Part shown: positions 14,813-21,094 of the stretch, piece by piece | Layout of the letters: each line of letters opens with the position of its first letter | How positions within the stretch are numbered: the stretch's first letter is position 1 | Source: Thiobacillus sp. UBA6918 | GTDB lineage: Bacteria; Pseudomonadota; Gammaproteobacteria; Burkholderiales; Thiobacillaceae | DNA: 21,094 bases | Direction: 5' to 3' | Assembly (NCBI GenBank): GCA_002450925.1 | Contig: DKAU01000133.1 | Location: 359-21,452, forward strand | Position numbers and translations under genes: made by a program | Notes under the pieces: model-generated | Database searches by the model: none | Seen by the model: only the letters and a program-made list of their open reading frames with translations | Told to the model about the DNA's origin: nothing

Positions 14813-16133
14813 GGACCTCATTGCGGCTATCGCCACGCCGCCCGGACGTGGCGGCATCGGTGTTGTTCGAGTTTCTGGCGCCGATCTTGAAAAGCTGGCC
14901 GCCGGCTTGCTGAGTGGCCTGCCCAGGGCGCGTTACGCAACCTATACTAATTTTCTTGACGCAGACAGCCAGCCTATCGATCAAGGCATCGCGCTGTATT
15001 TTCCCGCTCCTCATTCTTTTACCGGCGAACACGTGCTGGAACTGCAGGGCCATGGAGGCCCGGCGGTCATGCAGACATTGCTGGCGCGCTGTCTTGAACT
15101 GGGTGCCCGCTTAGCGGAGCCGGGCGAATTCACTTTCCGTGCTTATATAAATGGCAAGCTGGATTTGGCCCAGGCCGAAAGCGTGGCAGATTTGATTGAT
15201 GCATCTTCTGTGGAAGCGGCGCGTTCTGCGCTTCATTCTTTGAGCGGAGAATTTTCTCGTCGCGTACATGCCATGCAGTTGCGCCTGACGGAGTTGCGCA
15301 TGCGAGTGGAGGCAAGCCTGGATTTTCCCGAAGAGGAGGATGTGGTTGAAGCCGAACAGGAAAAAGTGCGTGCAGGCATAGAAATCACCCTGCAGGAACT
15401 GTCTGGTGTGCTGAACGCAGCCAAACAGGGGGCGCTGCTCCGAGAGGGCGTGCAAGTAGCCCTCATCGGTCAGCCCAATGTTGGCAAGTCCAGCCTGATG
15501 AACATGCTGGCCGGTGAAGAGGTGGCCATAGTCACTGAAATAGCGGGAACAACGCGCGATGCTCTTCGACAAGAAGTGGTGCTTGAGGGTGTGAGCTTTC
15601 ATCTGATCGACACCGCCGGTCTGCGAGAGACAACCGACAGGGTGGAGCGAATGGGCATCGAACGAACCTGGCAGGCTGTTGAAAAAGCCGGTATCGCCCT
15701 TTTACTGGTGGATAGCCAGCACGGCCTGGGCGAACAAGAAGAAACCATCATTGACCGGTTGCCGAAAGAAATTTCTCGCCTGACCGTGCACAACAAGATC
15801 GATCTATCCGGCGAGCGGATGCGTGTTTCTGGAAATGAAATATGGCTTTCTGCCAAGAACGGAGAGGGCATTAATCTGCTGAGCGAGAAGCTGTTACAAA
15901 TCGCCGGCTGGCAACCCGCAGGCGAGGGGGGTTTCATGGCGCGAAGACGTCATCTGGATGCGCTCGGACGCGCCCAGTCCCGTTTGCAATCAGCGCAGGG
16001 TTTGTCTGGTCAGCTGGAATTGCAGGCCGAGGAGTTGCGCTTGGCTCAAGAGTTCTTGTCCGAAATCACAGGTGAATTCACGCCGGATGACTTGCTGGGC
16101 GAAATCTTCAGCAGCTTCTGTATTGGAAAGTAA
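14799..16133 (+). CDS. mnmE: tRNA uridine-5-carboxymethylaminomethyl GTPase MnmE
   Basis: A GTPase that works with MnmG to modify U34 of certain tRNAs. The start at 14799 (MQKSKDLIAAIATPPGRGG) gives 444 residues and matches the usual spacing before TPPGRGG. An ATG ten codons upstream is possible. The N-terminal tetrahydrofolate-binding domain includes FTGEHVLELQGHGGP. The G domain has GQPNVGKSS (G1), AGTTRD (G2), DTAGLRE (G3) and NKID (G4). The C-terminus is the invariant FCIGK with its catalytic Cys. Its partner mnmG begins 4.8 kb downstream instead of directly next to it. Confidence 0.97.
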   Translation: MQKSKDLIAAIATPPGRGGIGVVRVSGADLEKLAAGLLSGLPRARYATYTNFLDADSQPIDQGIALYFPAPHSFTGEHVLELQGHGGPAVMQTLLARCLELGARLAEPGEFTFRAYINGKLDLAQAESVADLIDASSVEAARSALHSLSGEFSRRVHAMQLRLTELRMRVEASLDFPEEEDVVEAEQEKVRAGIEITLQELSGVLNAAKQGALLREGVQVALIGQPNVGKSSLMNMLAGEEVAIVTEIAGTTRDALRQEVVLEGVSFHLIDTAGLRETTDRVERMGIERTWQAVEKAGIALLLVDSQHGLGEQEETIIDRLPKEISRLTVHNKIDLSGERMRVSGNEIWLSAKNGEGINLLSEKLLQIAGWQPAGEGGFMARRRHLDALGRAQSRLQSAQGLSGQLELQAEELRLAQEFLSEITGEFTPDDLLGEIFSSFCIGK

Positions 16134-16153
16134 CCGCTACGCTCGCTTGTCGA

Positions 16154-16726
16154 TCAGGATTTTTTGGCAGGCAAGAAAATTACCGTTTTGATCATGGCCT
16201 CAAAATCAGGAAGTGCCTTGGGGAAGTAAACCAGGCCTGGGGCCTCGTAGATGAAAGCCATGCGGCCATTTTCGTCCACCAGTGCGTAGGTAAGGCGCTC
16301 AATAGGAAGACCTCGATCGGTTTTCCAGCGGGTGTGCACGCGCACCGCAGATTTTCCCCCAATCGAAGCAGGGCGGTTAGATAGTACGGTAAAGGAACCA
16401 TATGACTCATTGGCTTTGAGTTCGGCAATGACGAGTTCTGCGACCTCTTGCGGCAACATGTTTGGGGTTGTTTTGCGTTTGGTGCGAGGAAGTTCACGAT
16501 CGTGCTTTTGGCGGTCGATGGCAATGAAATTGAGCAAAGGGCCATCGCGCGAGAAAAAGACATCATAAACATCGTAGTTTCTGCGCACCCAGCCAAGCGG
16601 CGCTTCCAGGCTGTAGTCCTCCTTGACGTTTACAGTCCTGCTGTTCGGGTCAACTGCCGACCAGGGCGCACACGCCCCAAGGACGAGGGTGAACAGCAAA
16701 GCTGCATACAAGCGCATTGTTTTCAT
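16154..16726 (-). CDS. Predicted lipoprotein of unknown function
   Basis: A 190-residue protein. MKTMRLYAALLFTLVLGAC ends in a lipobox (LGAC, Cys19), with Ala at the +2 position, so outer-membrane anchoring is likely. The mature part is soluble and mixed alpha/beta, with APLGWVRRNYDVYDVFFSRDGP and SIGGKSAVRVHTRWKTDRG; I do not recognise a family. It is the last gene of a three-gene run, and its ATG overlaps the protease stop as ATGA. It faces mnmE tail-to-tail 20 bp away. A role linked to the M48 protease is inferred from coupling only. Confidence 0.8.
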   Translation of the reverse strand: MKTMRLYAALLFTLVLGACAPWSAVDPNSRTVNVKEDYSLEAPLGWVRRNYDVYDVFFSRDGPLLNFIAIDRQKHDRELPRTKRKTTPNMLPQEVAELVIAELKANESYGSFTVLSNRPASIGGKSAVRVHTRWKTDRGLPIERLTYALVDENGRMAFIYEAPGLVYFPKALPDFEAMIKTVIFLPAKKS

Positions 16727-17847
16727 GTGCCAATGTCCTTCAGATAGGCCTCGATATATTCCCGATCCGGTGCTTCCGGGGCCAATTCAAGATAGCGTTT
16801 AAAAAGCGGCGCAGCCGATCCTTTTTCGCCTTGCTTGTAATGAAGCAAGCCAAGCGATCGAAAAGGTGGGGCAAAAGATGGGGCCAGCTCGATCGTAAGT
16901 GTGTACTCACGTTTGGCAAGCTCCGGATCCCCATCGTTGTTGCGAAGCCGATAGGCTTCTCCAAGATAATAGCCGGCCTCCGGTGGGTACTCTTTGCGCC
17001 GCTCAGCGTCAGACAAGACCAGGATAAGCTGCTTGAAGCGATAGGCTTGGAGGTCTTCCTGCAGGGCAAATAGTCGCACATTCTTGATTGCGAGCACATA
17101 TGCCTCATGACCAACTTCGCCATTCGTTGCAGATTTCGAAAGTTCGCCGAAGTTGTCTACACGATCCTGCAGTTTCGGGTGACTTGCAAAGAAAAATGGC
17201 TCATCGATGTCGAGCGCCTTGATTTCAGCAATCAGGTGTTCAAAAGTTTTGGGGGCTTCCTTTGCCGAATACCCAGCGCCAACGAGTCGCTGGTAGCCGA
17301 TATTGTCGGCTTCGGTTTCATGTTCGCGCGAAAACCCCATCATGGATGACAGTGCAACGATGTCGCCCACCAATGGCACGCCGGCCATTCCGACGATTAG
17401 CGCAAGTGTGGCCATGCTTTTTACGTGTACTGCTTGCTGAAAAGAGTGTCGATGAACAAAGTGTGAGCCTTCATGCGCCAATACGGTTGCGAGTTGCGCT
17501 TCGTTTTGCAGGCGGGCAAGCAACCCGGTATTGATGTAAACGCTGCCGTTGGGTAGAGCAAAGGCATTGAGGTGGCTTGAATTGATGGGATGTATTTTTA
17601 TCTTGCCGCCAAACTCAGGGTACAGCTTGTCCATGATTCCTTGAAGATAAGCCGTCAGGGCAGGCTCATTGCGAACCTTGCCAGATCGTTCCAGGGCCTT
17701 GTCGAATTCCTCTGCATCTGCCCACATGTTTTTTTCTTCGCGCTCGAGACCGGCCGAGTCGACAGCGTGCTGCCAGGGCAAGACCTCTTCGGCAAGTACG
17801 TTCGTAGCCGACAGGATTAGTGCGGCGTACAGAAAAAGCCGCGTCAT
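16723..17847 (-). CDS. Periplasmic M48-family metalloprotease with repeat-like C-terminus
   Basis: A 374-residue protein. The signal peptide MTRLFLYAALILSATNVLA leads to a peptidase M48 domain. The zinc-binding HExxH is HEGSH (125-129), and the third ligand lies in SREHETEADNIG (about Glu177). After about residue 245 the protein is helical. It shows a TPR-like repeat (YYLGEAYRLRNNDGDPELAKREYTLTIELAPSFAPPFRSLGLLHYKQGEKGSAAPLFKRYLELAP). This is the BepA-like layout used in outer-membrane protein quality control; orthology with BepA is not established. All zinc ligands are present, so it should be active. It is coupled to both neighbours by 4-bp overlaps. Confidence 0.9.
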   Translation of the reverse strand: MTRLFLYAALILSATNVLAEEVLPWQHAVDSAGLEREEKNMWADAEEFDKALERSGKVRNEPALTAYLQGIMDKLYPEFGGKIKIHPINSSHLNAFALPNGSVYINTGLLARLQNEAQLATVLAHEGSHFVHRHSFQQAVHVKSMATLALIVGMAGVPLVGDIVALSSMMGFSREHETEADNIGYQRLVGAGYSAKEAPKTFEHLIAEIKALDIDEPFFFASHPKLQDRVDNFGELSKSATNGEVGHEAYVLAIKNVRLFALQEDLQAYRFKQLILVLSDAERRKEYPPEAGYYLGEAYRLRNNDGDPELAKREYTLTIELAPSFAPPFRSLGLLHYKQGEKGSAAPLFKRYLELAPEAPDREYIEAYLKDIGT

Positions 17848-18554
17848 TTAGCAGGGTAGGTCGTGAAGAAATCTCGAACCAGTTCCTGCACGGCCGTCGC
17901 TTCACGGGAGTCAAGCGACATGCTCTGGTCGTAGGACATCCAACGAATTTCGCCGGTTTTCAGATCAACCAGTCCGACCGTAATGAAGGATTGGCCTAAC
18001 GGGATCCCAATGCCGAAAAGAAGCCCAACAGCAAAAGCCGCCTTGCGGCCACCGGAAGAAATAATGTCAGCGCCGGTAAAAATCAAAGCGGTATCTGCAC
18101 CTGTTTTTTCACGCAGGAAGGCAAGCCCGTCACCCAGGGTATAGTCCCATTCTGCTTTCTTGTTTTCCCATCCGCTGACTACACCACGGCCGTATAGGTA
18201 TATGGCATAGGCAACCCGGTCATACAAACCGATATGGCTTTCGACTGTTTCGGCATCCGTAAAATCCAGTGTTGGCAGGCGCAGAGCCTCAAACTGGCTG
18301 TTTTCACGAAAATAACTCTCTGCCGCGACAAGGAGGTTTTCGTTGGCCTGTTTGGTCCAGTCATCCTGTTTTTGGATAACGCCCCCTGCTGAAATTTCTG
18401 CAACAAACATTTGCGGGGGCAATAGCAGAATTTTCTTCGGCCGTTCGTTTTGAGGCAGACCTGAAAACCTGGGGCTGACCGCGGAATAAGCTGCCAATGC
18501 CAAACCGGGTACACTCAGGGTGATTAACAGCAGGTAACGAAAAAGGATAGGCAT
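17844..18554 (-). CDS. Secreted protein of unknown function
   Basis: A 236-residue protein with a signal peptide (MPILFRYLLLITLSVPGLALA) and no lipobox. The mature protein opens with KKILLLPPQMFVAEIS. A Gly-rich hydrophobic stretch near the end reads AAFAVGLLFGIGIPLGQSFITVGLVDLKTGEIRW. The pattern of an envelope protein that computes or senses its own subunit, as in some GNA1162-like or CsgG-like secreted proteins, is suggestive only; I do not recognise the family. It is the first gene of the three-gene unit and overlaps the protease gene by ATGA. Confidence 0.78.
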   Translation of the reverse strand: MPILFRYLLLITLSVPGLALAAYSAVSPRFSGLPQNERPKKILLLPPQMFVAEISAGGVIQKQDDWTKQANENLLVAAESYFRENSQFEALRLPTLDFTDAETVESHIGLYDRVAYAIYLYGRGVVSGWENKKAEWDYTLGDGLAFLREKTGADTALIFTGADIISSGGRKAAFAVGLLFGIGIPLGQSFITVGLVDLKTGEIRWMSYDQSMSLDSREATAVQELVRDFFTTYPAK

Positions 18555-18622
18555 GAGATTTTCCTTGAACTGGTGCGAAGCTACGTTAAAGATACTTTTG
18601 CGTCAATGAAAAGCCAGCAAGA

Positions 18623-19246
18623 ATGAAAGATGTTTCACGTGAAACGGGGCAGGCACGCTGGATGACAGACCGCGGGCTTATGATTTCCGGCGGTGATCAA
18701 ACCTTGGGTTTGTATAGAAAACTGGTAGAAGCGGATTTGCCGGGAATTGTTGAGCTGTTGCCGGCGGACGGCAGCCTGCTGGTCGTGTTGAGGTCGGCGG
18801 GGGAAATTCCGGGAGGGCTCCAAGAGATTCTGAATGCTCATCTAGAAGCGGAGAATGTGAATATCGGACAGCAACACCAGATTTCAGTGCGCTTTGACGG
18901 GGAAGATCTGAACGAAGTGGCAGAACAGGCTGCCCTATCAAAGGAGGGCCTGATAGAGCTGGTTTGTTCTCTTGATCTCCACATCGAATTTCTTGGTTTT
19001 CAGCCCGGATTTGCCTACTTGGAAGGCTTGCCAAGAGAACTGCATATGCCACGTCTTGCTGTTCCCCGAAAACATGTGCCCAAAGGCAGTCTTGCGCTGG
19101 GCGGAGGATATTGCGGTATATATCCAGCCGCCGGGCCAGGCGGCTGGCATTTGATTGGCACGACCGACACGGAAATGTTCAATCCAGAGTCCAGGCCGCC
19201 AGCACTTCTGCAGCCGGGCGATACCGTAAGGTTTGTTGCGACATGA
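18623..19246 (+). CDS. pxpB: 5-oxoprolinase subunit B
   Basis: A subunit of the ATP-dependent prokaryotic 5-oxoprolinase PxpABC, which opens 5-oxoproline (pyroglutamate) to glutamate. The KipI-type C-terminal half is complete: FLGFQPGFAYLEGLP (about 123-137), then PRKHVPKGSLALGGGYCGIYPAAGPGGWHLIG. At 207 residues it is close to normal. The N-terminus is uncertain. The first ATG (18623) translates straight through a parS palindrome (MKDVSRETG). ATG 18662, preceded by GGGGCAGG, may be the true start and would leave parS in the leader. pxpC begins on its stop codon (ATGA). Confidence 0.93.
   Translation: MKDVSRETGQARWMTDRGLMISGGDQTLGLYRKLVEADLPGIVELLPADGSLLVVLRSAGEIPGGLQEILNAHLEAENVNIGQQHQISVRFDGEDLNEVAEQAALSKEGLIELVCSLDLHIEFLGFQPGFAYLEGLPRELHMPRLAVPRKHVPKGSLALGGGYCGIYPAAGPGGWHLIGTTDTEMFNPESRPPALLQPGDTVRFVAT
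18631..18646. promoter_or_regulatory. parS: parS site 1 (ParB binding)
   Basis: TGTTTCACGTGAAACG matches 15 of the 16 positions of the bacterial parS consensus TGTTTCACGTGAAACA; the 14-bp core palindrome is perfect. It overlaps the 5' end of the pxpB frame. Confidence 0.9.
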
Positions 19247-20157
19247 TGGAAGTCATGGTTGCCGGGATGCTCGATCTCGTCATGGATTTGGGTCGACCCG
19301 GTTATAGATCCCAAGGGGTTCCCGAAGGCGGGGCCGCGGACCGGCCGGCCCTGATTGGCGCCAATCGGTTGGTGGGTAACGCTGACTCAGCTGCCGGGAT
19401 AGAGGTGCTGTTTCGTGGGCCCAAGCTGAGGTTTCCAGAAGGAGGGCGAATCGCCATTACTGGCGCAGATATGGAGACAAGCCTAGACGGTGTTTCGATC
19501 CCGTGCGGCCAAACCGTGACGGTGGCGCCTGGCGGCACGCTGGATGTCGGGCTGGCGAAAAGGGGGCTGCGTGCCTATCTGGCGGTTGCCGGCGGAATAG
19601 ATGTGCCGGAGGTGCTCGGTAGTCGGTCGACATTTCTGCCCGTTGGCTTTGGCGGTTGGCAGGGAAGGGCACTCGGGGCGGGCGATGTTTTGCCCGTGGG
19701 CGCCCCGATGATGGCAGGGGCGGGCAAGATCAGAGAAAAGTCTCAGCAGGAGGCGCTGCGCCTTTTGCCTGGCCCGCAGCTGGCGGGTTTTTCTGATTTG
19801 TCACTGCAAGCCTTGACCGGGAGCCCATATGTTGTGAGCAATGACAGCAACCGCCTCGGCATGCGCCTTTCGGGGCAGGCGTTGGGCTATGAGGGTGGCG
19901 AGTTGCGGTCACAGGCCGTGCTGCCTGGCGCAATACAAGTACCCCCCGGGGGGGAGCCCATTGTTTTGGGTTGGGACGGCCCGGTGACGGGCGGATATCC
20001 AGTCATTGCCGGAATCATCTCGGCAGATTTGCATAGGTTCGCCCAAATGCGGCCCGGGGAACTCCTGACGTTCAGGTTTGTTGGCCTGGAAGAAGCGCGA
20101 GAGGCTGCGCAAGAGTTTGGACGTTTGCTGGATGAGGCCATCGTATGGCAAGACTGA
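19243..20157 (+). CDS. pxpC: 5-oxoprolinase subunit C
   Basis: A KipA/AHS2-type subunit of 5-oxoprolinase, 304 residues. The typical start is VMVAGMLDLVMDLGRPGYRSQGVPEGGAADRPALIGANRLVGN. Later motifs are AITGADM, RAYLAVAGGIDVPEVLGSRST and SNDSNRLGMRLSG. The family end is IQVPPGGEPIVLGWDGPVTGGYPVIAGII. I chose the ATG at 19243 because it overlaps the pxpB stop (ATGA); ATG 19255 is an alternative. A longer frame opens at 19111, but it lies inside pxpB. It overlaps pxpA by 13 bases. Confidence 0.95.
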   Translation: MMEVMVAGMLDLVMDLGRPGYRSQGVPEGGAADRPALIGANRLVGNADSAAGIEVLFRGPKLRFPEGGRIAITGADMETSLDGVSIPCGQTVTVAPGGTLDVGLAKRGLRAYLAVAGGIDVPEVLGSRSTFLPVGFGGWQGRALGAGDVLPVGAPMMAGAGKIREKSQQEALRLLPGPQLAGFSDLSLQALTGSPYVVSNDSNRLGMRLSGQALGYEGGELRSQAVLPGAIQVPPGGEPIVLGWDGPVTGGYPVIAGIISADLHRFAQMRPGELLTFRFVGLEEAREAAQEFGRLLDEAIVWQD

Positions 20158-20861
20158 TCGAGCTTAATGCCGACGTCGGCGAGGGCGGCGAGGACGCTCT
20201 CATCATCCCGCACGTTCAGCGGGTGTCGATTGCTTGTGGCGGGCATACAGGTGACACGTCTTCCATGCGCGCCACCCTCATGCTTGCAAAGAAACAAGGC
20301 ATTTTGGCAGGGGCGCACCCAAGTTACCCCGATACGGCTAATTTTGGCCGCGCGGCAATGGAAGCCGATCCAGATGAAATAAGCCGCTGGGTTTTTGATC
20401 AAACCCGATCCCTGCAAGCCGTTGCCGATGATCTGGGAATGAGCCTGTTTCACGTGAAACCACATGGCGCGCTATACAATCAGGCGGCATACGATGAGGA
20501 AACGGCGCAAGGCGTTATTGAAGCCTTGCTGAAACTGGAAGGGTTGGCTCTGGTCGTTCTGGCTGGTTCGCCCCTGGCGGCCCTGGCAAGGGGTGCCGGG
20601 CTGACTGTGCTGGAAGAGGCTTTCGCCGACCGCCGGTATTTGCAAGACGGACGGCTTTCCCCCCGAAGTCAGGTCGGAGCCATAATCGATGAGCCCGAAC
20701 AGGCTGTAGCCCAGGCTCGTGCCATAGCGTTGGGAAAACCCGTTTCGACTCTGGATCAAGGGTCGGTCATGATCAAGGCGGATACCCTATGTTTGCACGG
20801 GGAGGGCCCGGGGGCGGGGGAGCTGGCGCGCCTTGTCAGCTCGAGTCTCTTGCACAAATAA
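20145..20861 (+). CDS. pxpA: 5-oxoprolinase subunit A (LamB/YcsF family)
   Basis: The LamB/YcsF subunit of 5-oxoprolinase, 238 residues, slightly short for the family but with every main motif. These are LNADVGEG (7-14), SIACGGHTGD (28-37), AGAHPSYPD (55-63), HVKPHGALYN (103-112) and EAFADRRYLQDGRLSPR. The reaction couples ATP hydrolysis to ring opening of 5-oxoproline together with PxpB and PxpC. The three overlapping genes form one operon in the order B-C-A. A perfect 14-bp parS core lies inside the coding region and encodes part of the HVKPHGALYN motif. Confidence 0.96.
   Translation: MARLIELNADVGEGGEDALIIPHVQRVSIACGGHTGDTSSMRATLMLAKKQGILAGAHPSYPDTANFGRAAMEADPDEISRWVFDQTRSLQAVADDLGMSLFHVKPHGALYNQAAYDEETAQGVIEALLKLEGLALVVLAGSPLAALARGAGLTVLEEAFADRRYLQDGRLSPRSQVGAIIDEPEQAVAQARAIALGKPVSTLDQGSVMIKADTLCLHGEGPGAGELARLVSSSLLHK
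20446..20461. promoter_or_regulatory. parS: parS site 2 inside pxpA
   Basis: TGTTTCACGTGAAACC matches 15 of 16 parS positions. It falls on codons 101-106 of pxpA (LFHVKP), the start of a conserved motif, so the sequence is under both coding and ParB-binding constraint. Confidence 0.88.
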
Positions 20862-20886
20862 AAAATACTGCGCGTTTTCTGCGGGA

Positions 20887-20902
20887 TGTTTCACGTGAAA
20901 CG
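20887..20902. promoter_or_regulatory. parS: parS site 3 upstream of mnmG
   Basis: TGTTTCACGTGAAACG matches 15 of 16 parS positions. It lies 25 bp before the mnmG start. A possible mnmG promoter (TTCACG, 18-bp spacer, TAGAAT at 20914-20919) would have its -35 inside this site; that promoter is weak and tentative. Confidence 0.9.
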
Positions 20903-20926
20903 ACACCGTAGCGTAGAATTGCGCCC

Positions 20927-21094
20927 ATGAAATTTTCCGAGATTTTCGATGTGATCGTGGTCGGCGGCGGTCACGCCGGCACCGAGGCTGCACTTGCAGC
21001 CGCGCGCGCCGGGGCGAAGACCCTGCTGTTGACGCACAACATCGAAACTCTGGGCGCCATGTCCTGCAACCCCTCCATCGGCGGTATCGGCAAG
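20927..21094 (+). CDS. mnmG: tRNA uridine-5-carboxymethylaminomethyl synthesis enzyme MnmG, 5' part
   Basis: The first 56 codons of the FAD-binding partner of MnmE. MKFSEIFDVIVVGGGHAGTEAALAAARAG is the Rossmann FAD-binding GxGxxG motif, and the following LLTHNIETLGAMSCNPSIGGIGK is the family signature. The gene continues past the right edge. In many proteobacteria it is followed by rsmG-parA-parB, which would fit the parS sites seen here. Confidence 0.98.
   Translation, partial: MKFSEIFDVIVVGGGHAGTEAALAAARAGAKTLLLTHNIETLGAMSCNPSIGGIGK

Noticed and set aside
18631..18646. Repeated TTTCACGTGAAAC sequences considered as a CRISPR-like or transposon repeat
   Set aside because: They are exact parS cores without regular spacing or spacers, and lie next to mnmG as expected for a partition locus.
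19111..19242. Longer pxpC starting at 19111
   Set aside because: It would overlap pxpB by 136 bases, and the extra residues do not fit the family; the ATGA overlap at 19243 is the normal coupling.

Overview
This window is the replication-origin neighbourhood of a proteobacterial chromosome, most likely a betaproteobacterium. The order dnaA-dnaN-gyrB has no recF between dnaN and gyrB, as is usual in betaproteobacteria. The divergent rpmH-rnpA-yidD-yidC-mnmE cluster is present. The start of mnmG lies at the right edge, with three ParB-binding parS palindromes just before it. Species cannot be read from the sequence.

Layout. 1-3374 (minus): a c-di-GMP/PAS signalling block. It holds a membrane PAS-GGDEF diguanylate cyclase, a stand-alone degenerate GGDEF protein and the first 504 codons of a two-TM, two-PAS sensor that runs off the left edge. 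3814-4608: a secreted protein of unknown function. About 4610-6980: a mobile and repeat-rich island. It contains an IS110-family element whose left end folds as a probable bridge RNA, REP-like palindromes, and a solitary integron-cassette-like gene with an attC-like site. 7083-12240 (minus): gyrB, dnaN, dnaA, with DnaA boxes on both sides of dnaA. 12411-16133 (plus): rpmH, rnpA, yidD, yidC, mnmE, behind a strong sigma70-type promoter. 16154-18554 (minus): three genes coupled by ATGA overlaps, encoding a secreted protein, an M48 metalloprotease with a repeat-like C-terminus, and a lipoprotein. 18623-20861 (plus): pxpB-pxpC-pxpA, the 5-oxoprolinase subunits. 20927-end: start of mnmG.

The most striking observation is in the IS110 element. 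Its 260-bp leader contains a short hairpin followed by two large stem-loops. Segments of the first loop match the DNA flanking the insertion on each side. Segments of the second loop match the two ends of the element. The four matches occur in the order and relative polarity expected of the target-binding and donor-binding loops of an IS110/IS621-type bridge RNA. They also place the element ends at about 4815 and 6366. The insertion lies in a palindromic AAGCGGAC repeat, paralleling the REP targeting known for IS621.

The three parS sites are placed over the pxpB start, inside the conserved HVKPHGALYN coding motif of pxpA, and in the mnmG upstream region, so chromosome partitioning signals are woven into the pxp operon.
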